From assembly GCA_903813345.2 (NCBI GenBank), contig CAIIXF020000006.1, forward strand, positions 20,653,936-20,717,935: DNA of 64,000 nt. The letters are read 5' to 3'. A program made the translations under genes and the position numbers. This stretch comes from Owenia fusiformis (lineage: Eukaryota > Annelida > Polychaeta > Sabellida > Oweniidae). The notes beneath the pieces are model-generated. The model was not told the DNA's origin. It searched no databases and saw nothing but the letters and a program-made list of their open reading frames with translations. Within the stretch, counting starts at the first letter, position 1. Every line of letters begins with the position of its first letter. Positions 13,201-22,492 of this stretch are shown piece by piece.

Positions 13201-16200
13201 TAATGGTCGAGGTTCTTTAAGTTATTGGTATCAATAGAGACCACATTATGACTGATGGGCATGAGTATTTTAGGATTTACTTAAATAAATCAACTGTCGG
13301 AAACTACATACGAGCTCCATGCTGAATTCTACCTATCATGAACATGCCCATGGCAACCATTGGATCTTGATTGATACATATCGTGAAAATAGCTTGATAA
13401 CTAAACCACCTGAAATATACAAGTGATTTCAGTATATATATTTCCTAATATAATTAATTTGCATAATTATTATTGCATTCAATATTTTGAAACTGAGGTT
13501 ATGTAGTTGTATAAAAGAGGAGGGAAAGTATCGCAACAGATTTCGGACAGTCATATGTTGGATTTTGGCTATTCTCTGAGTATTTAAACAGGTCAATATG
13601 TTAGACCAATGCGTTACCCCAAGGAAAATAACTCCTAGAGATGATAGAATAATTTCGACTTTGAGACAGGGAAGATGCAAACAACCCATCTACATGTTTT
13701 TTCTGAAATGTTTTCCTGATTTAATCCCTTTTGGAATACAGTTTTCAAGTTGTGGGTAACAGAAACGACAAAAATCGTATTTGCAGGATGTCTACAAGTA
13801 ATTTAATGACATGTATGTTGCACATAAATGATTTATCTTGAAAATGAGAACCTAATAATTGAATTCTGGACACTGATTCGTATTTTTTTACTTCTCTCTT
13901 CTCTATTGAGTCCATATAAGCCAGCATATCAAAACTATACCACATAAAGTGCTACGAGTTCCTGTGACGCCTTATGCTTCCAAATTTTGAAATTTTGGGA
14001 ATTTGATTTTTTCAACTGATAGTTATGTTAGTCCAATGGGGGAGACCCTATCTGTTGCAAGAAAAAATAATCGAAGCAAATTGAATTTCCATCTTCTTTT
14101 CTAATTATTGTCTGGATTATAGAATATTATTTATACATATGTACTAATGTTGAATCGGGATAATGCCTATGACGTTGTGTTTTGCGGACCAATAGAAAAT
14201 TGTCCATTTTATCGTGTTGCATTGCGGGAAATATTTATGTTAATGACCAGTAATTTCGTAACGCGAATAGGACTTGGCTGAAAGTGGCACAAACCCATTT
14301 CTGACATGGTCACTTAAATCCCTCATTGCTCAGTCATCTGTGGAGGAGAATAGAACTAGAACATTTGCTACCATATGAAAGAGGACATAACTGCACAAAT
14401 GATAGTACCTGCGAATAACCCAGATGCGAGTAGAAATAATCTTGATTTACGTCATTAAAAATTATAAATTCAGTCAAAGTAATATCACATTTGAAATCTA
14501 CATGTAAAATTACATCTAGAAATGTGGTTTTGAAAAGAGTTCATCAACTTTGAAAAATTAATTTTCTTTGAAAATGTGATTTCTAGCTCGGGGAGATTCC
14601 TCATAGACCCCATGTTGTAAAATCACAAAAAATGAAATATATTTTCTTTTATTGGACAGATAATATTTTGCTTTATTACTGGACATATTTTCATTAGTAT
14701 AAGTATCAGACACATAAGGGTTATATGAAAACTGAGACACTTAAATTGATAATATTCAAGTTTAAGAGAACTTACTTTCAATTCAATTCAATTATTTATT
14801 TCATAATTCTTATATAATATACACTATAAAAACAAGCCGCTAGACACCCTAGTGGGTATATGTTGCGGTTTAACAGAAATCATTAAAATGACAACTAGAC
14901 TACATATAAAAGAAAACACTTATATTATGTTACATGTAGGTATATAAAAATGGTATTAACAATTAATCTAAGGATGTACAATGTAAAAATGTTACAAAAA
15001 TCGGGTACCAGTATAAAATCAACAGTATAGTATGATATTGGTATTATACATTATCGATAGATGAGTAGTTTTTTATATGAAGATTTGAAAATATTTAGAG
15101 TGGAGCATTTTTTAATATCATGTGGTAGAGCATTCCAAAGATTAGGACCCAGATAGCGAAGGGAAAGTTTAGAGCATTTAGGGATATGAAAATAATGCAA
15201 TTGTCTTGTGTAATGATGATGAATATTAATGTTGATATCAAACAAGTCTTGAAATAGATTTTTTGGAAGACTGGGGTGCTTATTAAAGATTTTGTACATG
15301 AACTGACCAGTACAATATCTGTTGACATCAAAAATATTTAATATTCTAAGGTCTTTAAATAGGGGAGCGGAGTGAGAAAGTCTATTCTTATTTAAAGCTA
15401 GCCTTAAGAATTGTTTCTGCAGTTTATGTAGACGATCATAAAATGATTTAAATATGTTACCCCAGATTATGTTGCAATAATTTAATTGAGAGTGTATCAA
15501 TGAGTAGTAAATTGTTTTGAAACTGTCTATTTGAAGTAGATGTTTAATGTGATAAAGAGAACCAATGACGCGAGAAATCTTTGTTTCAACAGATTTTATG
15601 TGCTCTTTAAATTTCAAGTTTTTATCAATAATAATTCCAAGAAAGTCAATTTTTTCCCGGAAATTTATGTTCTCATTGCGTATTTTAAGATTCAGATTTG
15701 TTTGATTTTTTTGGGGTCCAAATAGAATAGCATTGGTTTTGCCAATATTAAGTGAAAGTTTGTTTGCTTTTATCCAGTCATCTATTGAATTCAAGTTTGC
15801 ATTAGTTCTAGTCATAAGTTCATTTAAATCATAATCACTATCAAGAAGATTGGTGTCATCAGCAAACATAATAAATTTTAGATTAGGGGCAACAAAAGGC
15901 AGATCATTTATGTAAAGAATAAATAATAGTGGTCCAAGTACCGAGCCCTGTGGAACACCACAATTTAGAGATGATTGTTTAGATTCATAATTGTTAATGG
16001 TGACATTTTAAATAACTTTCAAACCAGGACTTAGCTATTCCTCTGATGCCATAATATTCAAGTTTTTGTATCAAAATGTCATGATTAATTGTGTCAAAGG
16101 CCTTGGAAAAATCTAATGTTATGCCAATGCTCGTTTTCCCCAAATCAGTTGATTTTCGAATTTGTTCAATGAAATATAAAATGGCCATGTAGGTAGAGTT

Positions 16201-18587
16201 GAATTTCTGAAATCCAAATTGATAAGTAAAAATAATTTCAAAACGTTCTAAAAAACCAGTGAGTTTGGCGTGCATGAGCTTTTCTAACAATTTAGAAAAT
16301 ACAGATAAAACTGAAATTGGTCTATAGTTCGAAGGATTTGTAGTGACACCTTTTTTAAATACAGGTGTTACTTTGGCCAATTTGAGGGCGTCTGGGAAAA
16401 TACCAGATTTAAAAGATAAGTTAAATATATACAAGAGTGGATCAATTAAAAACTGTCTTGCAGACTTAATAAGTGATGGTAGAATCCCGTCAGGTCCAGG
16501 CGAGGAAGATTTTAGAAGACACATTTCTAATTCAAGCTCAGTTTTTGAGGTCTTTTTGAGATAAATAGATGATTGAACTTTTTGAGCTCTTGCTAGGTAT
16601 TCATTAAAGCATTTTTTGGATTTTGGAATCTCCTTGGCTAGATTTTTACCAATATTGGTAAAAAAATTATTAAATCCATTGGAAATGATTTCATGATCTG
16701 TTGTTTCCTTTCCATTTATAGTGAATTTAGATGGCAATGCAGCTTTTTTGTTTTTTCCAAGTAGTTCATTAATGATAGACCAAGACTTTTTAATGTTACC
16801 ACTTACTTCGGCAAACTTATTTTGATAATGTGTACGTTATATACATAGAGTCCATTTCACTGTTTTATTGCGTCAGTGGAACCCCAAGAATAAGAAATCG
16901 GAAGACCATTGTGCAATAATATATGGAAAAGTATATTCATATTGTACATGAATGACATTTGTATATTTCAGATTTTTTAGTTTTTTGTGCAATAAGGCTG
17001 TGCCCTCCTGTAAGTTGAAGAATTTCAGCCATATTAATCTTATTGAAAATAACATGGCAGAGAAGCATCCAAATATAAGAGGCCACACACTTTATAAGCC
17101 AAACTAGAAGCAATCCAAGATATACAAATGTCATTCATGCACAATAGGAATATATTTTTCCATTTACTATTGCATAATGATCTTTTGATTTCTTATTTTT
17201 TAGGTTTTACTGACGCAATTAAACAGTGAAATGGACTCTACCTGCCATGTTAATTGACCCGAATCAGCCACCTGGTGGTGAAACTGTTAACTACCTACTC
17301 GCATTTGGGTAATTGTCCCTAACATTATTCATCTTTGAGAAAGCAATTTAATCTCGGTTTCCTTTTTTGAGAAACCCTGTATTTGAAAAATAGAAACACA
17401 TGTACAATGCCTAACTTTTGTATATTCCAGATAGTTATGTATAATGTGCAGCTATCACGGGGTACCATCGAATAATTTTGGCAACGTACCGGAGAAGACA
17501 TTTTACTAAGAAATGGCAATAATTTAGCACAATATTTTTTTTAACTAGAGTTCTACTTTGATTTTGACAAAAGTAAGTATTCCATGCAATGCCTATTTCA
17601 TTCATGAGTTTGTAGGAATTCTGTTGGAACCCAGTTCTGATCAAGTACGAAGTTATTGAAATCGGCGCAGTCGGACTTTACTCCGAAAGATGGTTTTTCG
17701 ATTATAACTTTTTACAACATTTAAGTATAGACTTTTGAAAAAAGAACAGAATAGTCCTTATACTATTGAATAATTCTGTTATTTCTGATTCACACGACTC
17801 TGATTTGTTTAATTAAAAAAAAAGTTTTAAAGATATTACTTAGGAACGTAACCGGAGCTGGGAACGTAACCGGAGCAGATCAGTTGAATTATATAATTTA
17901 AAAAATAAAATATATGATTTAAAGCATATTAATAAATACGCATTCGAACAATCCCGTATGTTTTTAAATTAGTATATGTGCTTTAAATCATATATTTTAA
18001 TTTTTTTGATTAAATAATTCAACTCGATGGTACCCCGTGAGCTATGCTATGGCCTTTTGTAATTTAGGGAGTTTCGAAAATAACATGGCAGAGAAGCATC
18101 AAAACATAAGCGGCCACAAATATGATAACCAAACTACAAAACAAACTAAAATATACAAAAGTTAGGCCATGTACAGTATAAATGTTCCTATTTTTACATA
18201 TACTGTTTCAATATGGTCCCTTGATTGCTTATTTCTTAGATTCAAAATACTTCCAAACATTAAAAATTTTACTGTACAAACTGTCACTATTTTATGTCTT
18301 ACCTCTTTGTTCCTGAACTTTGCAAAATGTCTGTGATAAATATCAAAGTAATGATTCCATTTAAAAACATCTCCGTAATCTTCAGACTTCTTGTAGTTTT
18401 TCCACCATGTATTGAATGGATTGACAGTTGTATCAAGATATGTATGGAGTGGGGGCGCATCCTGTAATCTAGTGGTCTCTTTTTCTTGTATTCCGGTGAT
18501 CCTGAATTTTTGGCCACGATCATACAAAAAAGTGCTAATTAGCAAAACAGAGAATAATACTAAAACTGGAATTGCGATCCTCCTCAT
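4204..18587 (-). CDS. Membrane-anchored class I SAM-dependent O-methyltransferase (CmcI/MycE-like), two exons
   Basis: The coding exons are 18587-18303 (95 codons) and 4746-4204 (180 codons plus stop), giving about 275 residues. They join in phase 0 between GAG|GTAAGA and a TTTGCAG|ATG acceptor. The first exon begins MRR followed by about 18 hydrophobic residues, a type II signal anchor. It then has a stem with paired Trp and ends in YFDIYHRHFAKFRNKE. The second exon continues LLEIGVRNGGSLKMW (SAM motif I), LDIN, VIDDGGH (acidic/metal-binding motif) and YLVEDLHTAYW, which is the order of CmcI/MycE-like methyltransferases. The substrate is unknown; the topology suggests action in the Golgi or ER lumen. 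AATAAA signals on the minus strand (4142-4137, 4113-4108) follow the stop. An in-frame upstream ATG at 18635 exists, but 18587 puts the anchor at the N-terminus. The intron is about 13.6 kb and full of transposons. Confidence 0.8.
5199..5894 (-). pseudogene. LINE (non-LTR retrotransposon) C-terminal end, 3' half of an interrupted copy
   Basis: The minus-strand frame 5894-5439 encodes the tail of a Jockey/CR1-group-like reverse transcriptase protein. It has LNRMR, HNF, DPSCPCG and then a spaced HxLLxCPL, i.e. a C-x-C...H...C metal-binding-like motif also present in the third LINE at 10.8-11.1 kb. The stop is at 5439. A T-run at 5199-5207 could be the poly(A) tail in reverse. This half is continuous with 8621-9223 once the TIR element 5895-8620 is removed. 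Confidence 0.7.
6045..6310 (+). pseudogene. Degenerate reverse transcriptase relic
   Basis: Plus-strand translation across frames gives KAFDSIDHTIL (RT motif A), then a GVxQGS-like motif B with IFLYIKHMH, then DDTHL resembling motif C. Stops and frameshifts separate them. It is an old Jockey/CR1-like LINE fragment carried inside the TIR element. Confidence 0.6.
7320..8260 (+). repeat. Imperfect tandem array, G-rich
   Basis: The phrase GGGCACTTTAAAAGTGT recurs about six times (near 7328, 7452, 7625, 7798, 7928, 8097 and 8228). It alternates with AATTCAGAA..TTCAATTGTTTTG and runs of G. CACTTTAAAAGTG is itself palindromic. Two alternating sub-units seem to make a roughly 300-bp higher-order period. 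Confidence 0.6.
8313..8358. repeat. Hairpin with G-run/C-run arms
   Basis: TTGTCAGAGGGGGG pairs with CCCCCCTCTGACAG across a roughly 12-bp loop. The homopolymer runs make this a likely strong secondary structure. Confidence 0.5.
8621..9223 (-). pseudogene. LINE reverse transcriptase thumb/C-terminal region, 5' half of the interrupted copy
   Basis: The frame contains LEQGSTFIDSSS, KLNRIHYRAALIVSGAI, LGWKSLLERRQEKKAILMFK and IKIW..IPVQIK. These are characteristic of the region after the RT palm in Jockey/CR1-group LINEs and parallel to the third LINE at 11.1-12.8 kb. It breaks off at 8621 where the TIR element begins. The continuation is at 5894-5439. The RT catalytic YADD is absent, so the copy is 5'-truncated near 9223. 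Confidence 0.7.
9470..10470 (+). repeat. Tandem array of about 280-340-bp units, about 3.5 copies
   Basis: The block running from AAATGATAAAACATATAT through CGTTTTCAC, TTGAGCACTTG, TTACTTATTATTGAGG, TTAGCATGA and AAAATAAGATCGTCTG repeats. The anchor CGTTTTCAC (or CGGTTTCAC) occurs near 9524, 9806, 10145 and 10430. Copies are clearly diverged and the last is partial. Confidence 0.75.
10804..12780 (-). pseudogene. 5'-truncated LINE, RT motif C to C-terminus, broken by a TIR element
   Basis: Reading on the minus strand from about 12780, the order is GPIFFLLYLNDI (motif B end), FIYADDTSLF (catalytic motif C), HHKHLGLILDEKLTFKTHI, HLDYRDIIYD, HYRAAVTL. After the inserted element 12217-11501 it continues EILNWGNLRVMFKIQ, LWNRLPRDHKE and a C-terminal CDCG...HKLLSCPL motif, ending at 10804. 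A frame change lies near 11113. It is a Jockey/CR1-group-like copy, truncated at its 5' end inside the RT domain, and is a close relative of the broken copy at 5.2-9.2 kb. Confidence 0.8.
11501..12217. mobile_element. 717-bp TIR element (MITE-like) packed with a short degenerate repeat
   Basis: Ends are perfect 21-bp inverted repeats starting CTATCACACCAAACTAGTTC. The interior is an array of short, loosely periodic phrases built on (A/C)CGTTC, CGTCC and AGTTCGT, together with their complements. No ORF is present. It sits inside LINE coding sequence: HYRAAVTL ends at one side and GVMQGAS resumes at the other. Target-site duplication is ambiguous (CCC/GGG flanks). Confidence 0.8.
12965..13093. 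repeat. Relic of a pogo/Tigger-like terminal sequence
   Basis: Repeated phrases GGTGTTCCACCTACAGAGG, TGTTCCACTTATAAGG and GTTCCACTTACAGAG end in AGGTTCGACTG. This resembles the repeat-rich ends of pogo/Tigger-type elements, such as the intact small copy at 37724-37860 with its GTGAACACC repeats. It is a fragment only. Confidence 0.4.
14470..14615. repeat. Dispersed repeat copy shared with about 41070-41205
   Basis: CAGTCAAAGT, CTAGAAAT, TCATCAACTTTGAAAA, ATGTGATTTCTAGCTCGGG and AGACCCCAT occur in the same order as at 41070-41205 (CAGTCAAAGT, TATCAACTTTGAAAA, ATATGACTTCTAGTTCGGG, AGGCCCCAT). The family is unknown. Confidence 0.6.
14779..16835 (-). pseudogene. L2/CR1-like LINE, 5'-truncated, with one deletion frameshift and a (TTGAA)n 3' end
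   Basis: Minus-strand reading from about 16835 to 15051 gives one RT. Motifs in order are SSPGPDGILPSLIK, YRPISVLSVFSKLLEK, FGFQK, GITLDFSKAFDTINHDIL (motif A), SYLK. There is then a small deletion near 16010 that changes frame, followed by GVPQGSVLGPLLFILYIND (motif B), FADDTNLL (motif C) and LGIIIDKNLKF. The protein ends at 15051 after LGPNLWNALP. The 3' end at 14779-14795 reads (TTGAA)n on the minus strand instead of poly(A), as in L2/CR1-type LINEs. The endonuclease and N-terminus are missing. Apart from the frameshift the reading frame is well kept, suggesting moderate age. Confidence 0.85.
16846..17245. repeat. Fold-back element with about 135-bp inverted arms
   Basis: TAGAGTCCATTTCACTGTTT at 16847 and its reverse complement at 17224-17243 bound the unit. 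Complementarity continues inward through AAGAAATCNNAAGACCATT, ATATGGAAAA and ACATTTGTATAT. Sequence related to the inner part (AACATGGCAGAGAAGCATC...) occurs again at 18080-18240, so this belongs to a local repeat family. Confidence 0.65.
17456..18039. mobile_element. 584-bp TIR element with 6-bp target-site duplication
   Basis: The left end is CACGGGGTACCATCGA and the right end its reverse complement. It is flanked on both sides by AGCTAT (17450-17455 and 18040-18045). The interior has repeated GGAACGTAACCGGAGC phrases and an inner fold-back of AT-rich arms (TTGAATTAT...TATATGATTTAAAGC). It contains no ORF. The flanking sequence (TATACAAAAGTTAGGC family) is the local repeat also seen at 17040-17200. 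TSD length and CAC-start ends do not match a superfamily I can name with confidence. Confidence 0.75.
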
Positions 18588-18649
18588 GTTAAAGCAGTTA
18601 AAGTAACTACTAATAGTAGTAAAGGACATGATCATAAAAGGTTGATCAT

Positions 18650-19222
18650 AAAAGAGTATAAAGTTCGATCCTTTCTTTTTTAATTGTTATACAGTTATAT
18701 GTAATCAGTTCATTCTGACACTAATCTTATTTTATTTAAGATTTAAATTTTAAAAATACACTTCATTAAAATATTGATTCTAAAAGATATACTGTTGCGT
18801 CATTGTGAATTCGTAACCTTTCAGAAAAAACATCATTAAAAATTGAATTAAATGGCCAATTAGTATTACTATAATATTCGGATAAAATGATTTTGCTTCT
18901 AGACACCACATGAGCTCCAATTACAGATACGAACAGAACTAATATGTTACATATATCACAGTAAATGGTTGAATTCTATTATAGCACGATTGAATATTGA
19001 TCATAAAAGAGTGTATACCGTTCCTACAATTCTCATTTATTAAATTGTAATAGCGTATGTAATCCATTTCATTCTGACGCTAATCTTATTTTATTTAAGA
19101 TTTAAATTCAAAAATACACTTCATTATAAAATATTGATTATAAAAGATACACCGTTGCTTCATTGTGAATTCGAAACTTTTCAGAAAAAATCTATTGTTA
19201 TGATTGAATTAAATGGCCAATT
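18650..19222 (+). repeat. Direct repeat of about 215 bp, two copies
   Basis: Copies at 18650-18865 and 19003-19222 share CATTCTGAC.CTAATCTTATT, TTATTTAAGATTTAAAT, AATACACTTCATTA, ATATTGATT, TCATTGTGAATTCG and AATTAAATGGCCAATTA, with scattered differences. Confidence 0.75.
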
Positions 19223-19224
19223 AC

Positions 19225-19378
19225 TGTTTTTATCATAGGTTCTGGGCCGATATAAAGATGGCAGCACCAACAGAATCCAGTATTATCTTTTTCTTTAAGG
19301 GAAACACAGATAAACACAGAACGATTACCATGCCATCTTTATTTAAAAATGATTTCTATCGCCCCTGAGCCTATGGTT
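19225..19378. repeat. Fold-back repeat
   Basis: CATAGGTTCTGGGCCGATAT...AAAGATGGCA at the left is complementary, with gaps, to TGCCATCTTT...ATCG.CCCTGAGCCTATGG at the right. It is a small MITE-like relic. Confidence 0.5.
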
Positions 19379-19912
19379 TAATATCCTGATGTCGAAATGA
19401 TTTTGCTCCTACTAGACCAGGTGTAAAAGGGTAGAAGTTCCTATCAAATTATGGTCCTACTCTCCGATTTATATGGTAACCTAAATACAACTCTTTCCCT
19501 CATTATCTTATACACAATCAGGGCCAGTAAGGGCCGATAAGAAAGGGGACCATAATCCCTGGGCCCGTCTCTGGGGGACCATCATTTCTTTCACACCGGC
19601 CTTGTTATAGTTTCGAACAGGACACATGCCTTGGTCACATTTGCTACGATTTATAGGAAACAAACAAATATATATAAAAATGCATGTTATAATAATAATA
19701 TTAATCTCTTAACATAAGTATATACAAACATGTTGGCATCTGCATGGGCATCTCATGAATTGACTGTGACACTCTCTTGCGTATGAAGTCGCGTTCACAA
19801 TTCAACATAAATTCAACATTGGTCAAAAAAGGGTGGGGCCATTTCTTTTGGACGCCGGTGTGTGTGGCAAGCGCGCTTTCGAGTTCAATGGCTGTAAGTA
19901 GTTAATTTCAAG

Positions 19913-20132
19913 GATTTTAAGAATACAGAGTAACCAGAATGTTATGTTTCAACTGCAATTTTAATTATAAGTTCTATTCATAATTATAGAGTGATTTGTG
20001 ATAGTTTGCACATATTTTAAGAATACAGAGTAACCAGAATGTTATGATTCAACTACAGTTTTGCGTTTTGTGATAGTTTACAGTCGCATACTTTAAAAAT
20101 TCAGAGTAACCAGAATGTTATCTTTCAACAAA
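19913..20132 (+). repeat. Three tandem copies of a 75-110-bp unit in a polymerase intron
   Basis: TACAGAGTAACCAGAATGTT (or its near variant) starts near 19922, 20023 and 20101, followed each time by AT..TTCAAC. GTGATAGTTT.CA also repeats between copies. The array lies wholly in the intron between 19893 and 20237. Confidence 0.7.
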
Positions 20133-22480
20133 CTTCTTAAATCATTCAAAACAATTGGTAAACACTGGTTAGAATTTCCGTAATGATTTTCTACTGAACA
20201 CTGAAGTTTCAATGCATTTGTTTTACCTCTACTTAGGCTATTTCCTTGGACACAACTGCTGGATGAATAAGGATCTAACAGACAAACAGCGTGAGATAGC
20301 CGATACTAAGTTTGAGCAATGTCAACAGCGGAAACGTTTTATTGAACAGCAGGGCTACGAGGTGACGGAAATCTTCGAGTGTCAGTTCCACGCCCAGTTG
20401 AAGTTGAATCCGGACATGCAGGCTTTTATGGAGAATAACTTTGACAGACCCTGCGATAAAAAACCGACCATGACCAAAGAGGAAATCATAGAGGCCGTGA
20501 TGAATGACTCTCTCTTTGGCGCGGTTGAAGTTGATATCAGTGTACCCGATGATCTTTGGTCTCAAAAACCGAGAAAGCTCTTAATAGGTGAGCAACTCAT
20601 CGTGCAAATTATGAAAACTGTTGTATTGTTACTTTACAATTATGAAATCATAGAGAAAAGATCACAAGCATTCAACTAGCTAATATTTTTATTTGTAGTT
20701 GGTATGAAGGCAAAGAACATCTTGTTGGCGTCCAATCTCTTGAAATGGTACATCAACCATGGACTGGAGATAATAAATTCCTTGAAATATAATGTGAATA
20801 TATCAAGTTCATTTATTCCTATTTATTTATATTGTCTCATTATAAATCCGATAGCCCGTTGGAATAACAGTCAAGCATGGCATTATTTTGTTGTGATTTA
20901 AATGTTTCCTAGGTAACAGCGGTCCACTGTGTCATTGAGTATGATGGCAAATCTTGCTTTGAGCAGTTCGTGAAGGATATTACTGAAGCCCGACTCTTAG
21001 GAGATTTAGATCCGTCCCAGGCGTGTCGGGGTGATACCTGCAAATTGATTGGCAACAGGTAACAATAGCAACTACACCTTGTAAGCGCCAAGTTTGAATT
21101 GATGAACCACTTGAACTAAACACTTATACTTGTATTTAAACTAGTATATATAAATTGTAACAGTATATAAATATCCGCGCAAATGCAAATCTAGTAATTA
21201 TTTATTATTTCACAGCGCTTATGGATCCGTAATCATGGACAAGCTGAAACACCTCTTCACTTGCATCGTTCGGGGTTTGGCCAAAGCCCAGAAGAAAGTA
21301 AATCTGCGGAGATTCCGTAAATTGGAGGAGCTTGACGATTTTACTTACGAGCTGCAACTAGCCAAACAGCGTATATGCCTGAATATGCCCCACCAAGTGG
21401 GATTCTTCATCCTACAGCACGCTAAATTAAGGTTATTTTGATTAATATTACAAATCTTTAGGAAATTGAAATGGAGCATTAAAACCTAAAAGGCTCCAAA
21501 AGTAAAACAAAAACCACGGGAACTTAGATAAGCTAAGACCCTGGACCTCTAGGAAGACAGGTTTTTTTACTGCCTCCTAGAATCAATATTGTTTTCAAAT
21601 AAAATCCAATAAAACATAATCTAATGGTCTAATGTAACTATTTTTAATTGCATTGGTCGTAGTATTATCTAATACCCATTACACTCTGTCAATGAGACAT
21701 CGTAATGATATGTAATTTTAATTATTTAATATTGCAGAATGTTGGAATTCTATTACGATTTTCTGGACAAATACGTCGACAGAAGCAGTTCCGAGGTGAC
21801 AGAAATGGACACTGATAGGTGGGTCTAATACTAATAATAATCAGGGTTTGTCAAATTTGTTTATTTGTAAAAATTGATATTGTATGTTCAATATGTTTTA
21901 AAAGGTTCAAGTTTTGAAGTGTAAATGTTTCGATGTTGTCCTTTGTTCCTTGTGCATCTGTTAGTTCTGGATATGTGTACCACTCGATTTCTACTTTACT
22001 ATTACACACACGATATTTTTTCATTGCAGTTTATACTTCGCCCTATCCGAAGAGACTTTGGAAAAGGCAGTAAAACCGGAACTCGTAGATGAATTCAACG
22101 CCGAAAAACATCTGTGGTTACCTCGTACAGACACGAAAGAACACCAAAGGGTAGACAGGCGTCGCTCAGGAATTTTTAAATTAGAGGCCATTGGAACGGA
22201 AATGACGTCATTGTGCTCGAAAACGTATTGTCTGTACGATGCAGCTACAGACTCGTGCAAATTCAGTAGTAAGGGTCTGAACAAAAAGCAATTTGAAAGC
22301 CCACTTGAAATTTACAACAGAGTTCTGGAAAGCGGCAAGCCAGAGTCTGGGGAGAATGTAGGCTTTAGAATGAATGACAATCATATGCACACTTACCATC
22401 AGCAACGTTTAGGATTCAGTAATTTTTACTGCAAGCGAATTGTGAACTCAGATGGTGTGTCGACACGGCCTCTTGACATA

Positions 22481-22492
22481 ACTCTAATACCG
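22481..22492 (+). repeat. Target-site duplication, left copy (12 bp)
   Basis: ACTCTAATACCG here is repeated exactly at 25726-25737, on the far side of the LINE and directly after its A-run. In both copies the bases encode Thr-Leu-Ile-Pro at the polymerase C-terminus. Confidence 0.92.

Larger units (their letters stand above)
18588..19764. other. Divergent intergenic region between methyltransferase and DNA polymerase
   Basis: This would contain the methyltransferase promoter. It is largely a direct repeat (18650-18865 and 19003-19222) and a fold-back (19225-19378). No TATA box or other site could be assigned with confidence, and no coding exon was recognised. Confidence 0.5.

Noticed and set aside
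16343-16564. Plus-strand ORF opposite the LINE at 14.8-16.8 kb
   Set aside because: It is the antisense shadow of clear RT motifs on the minus strand.
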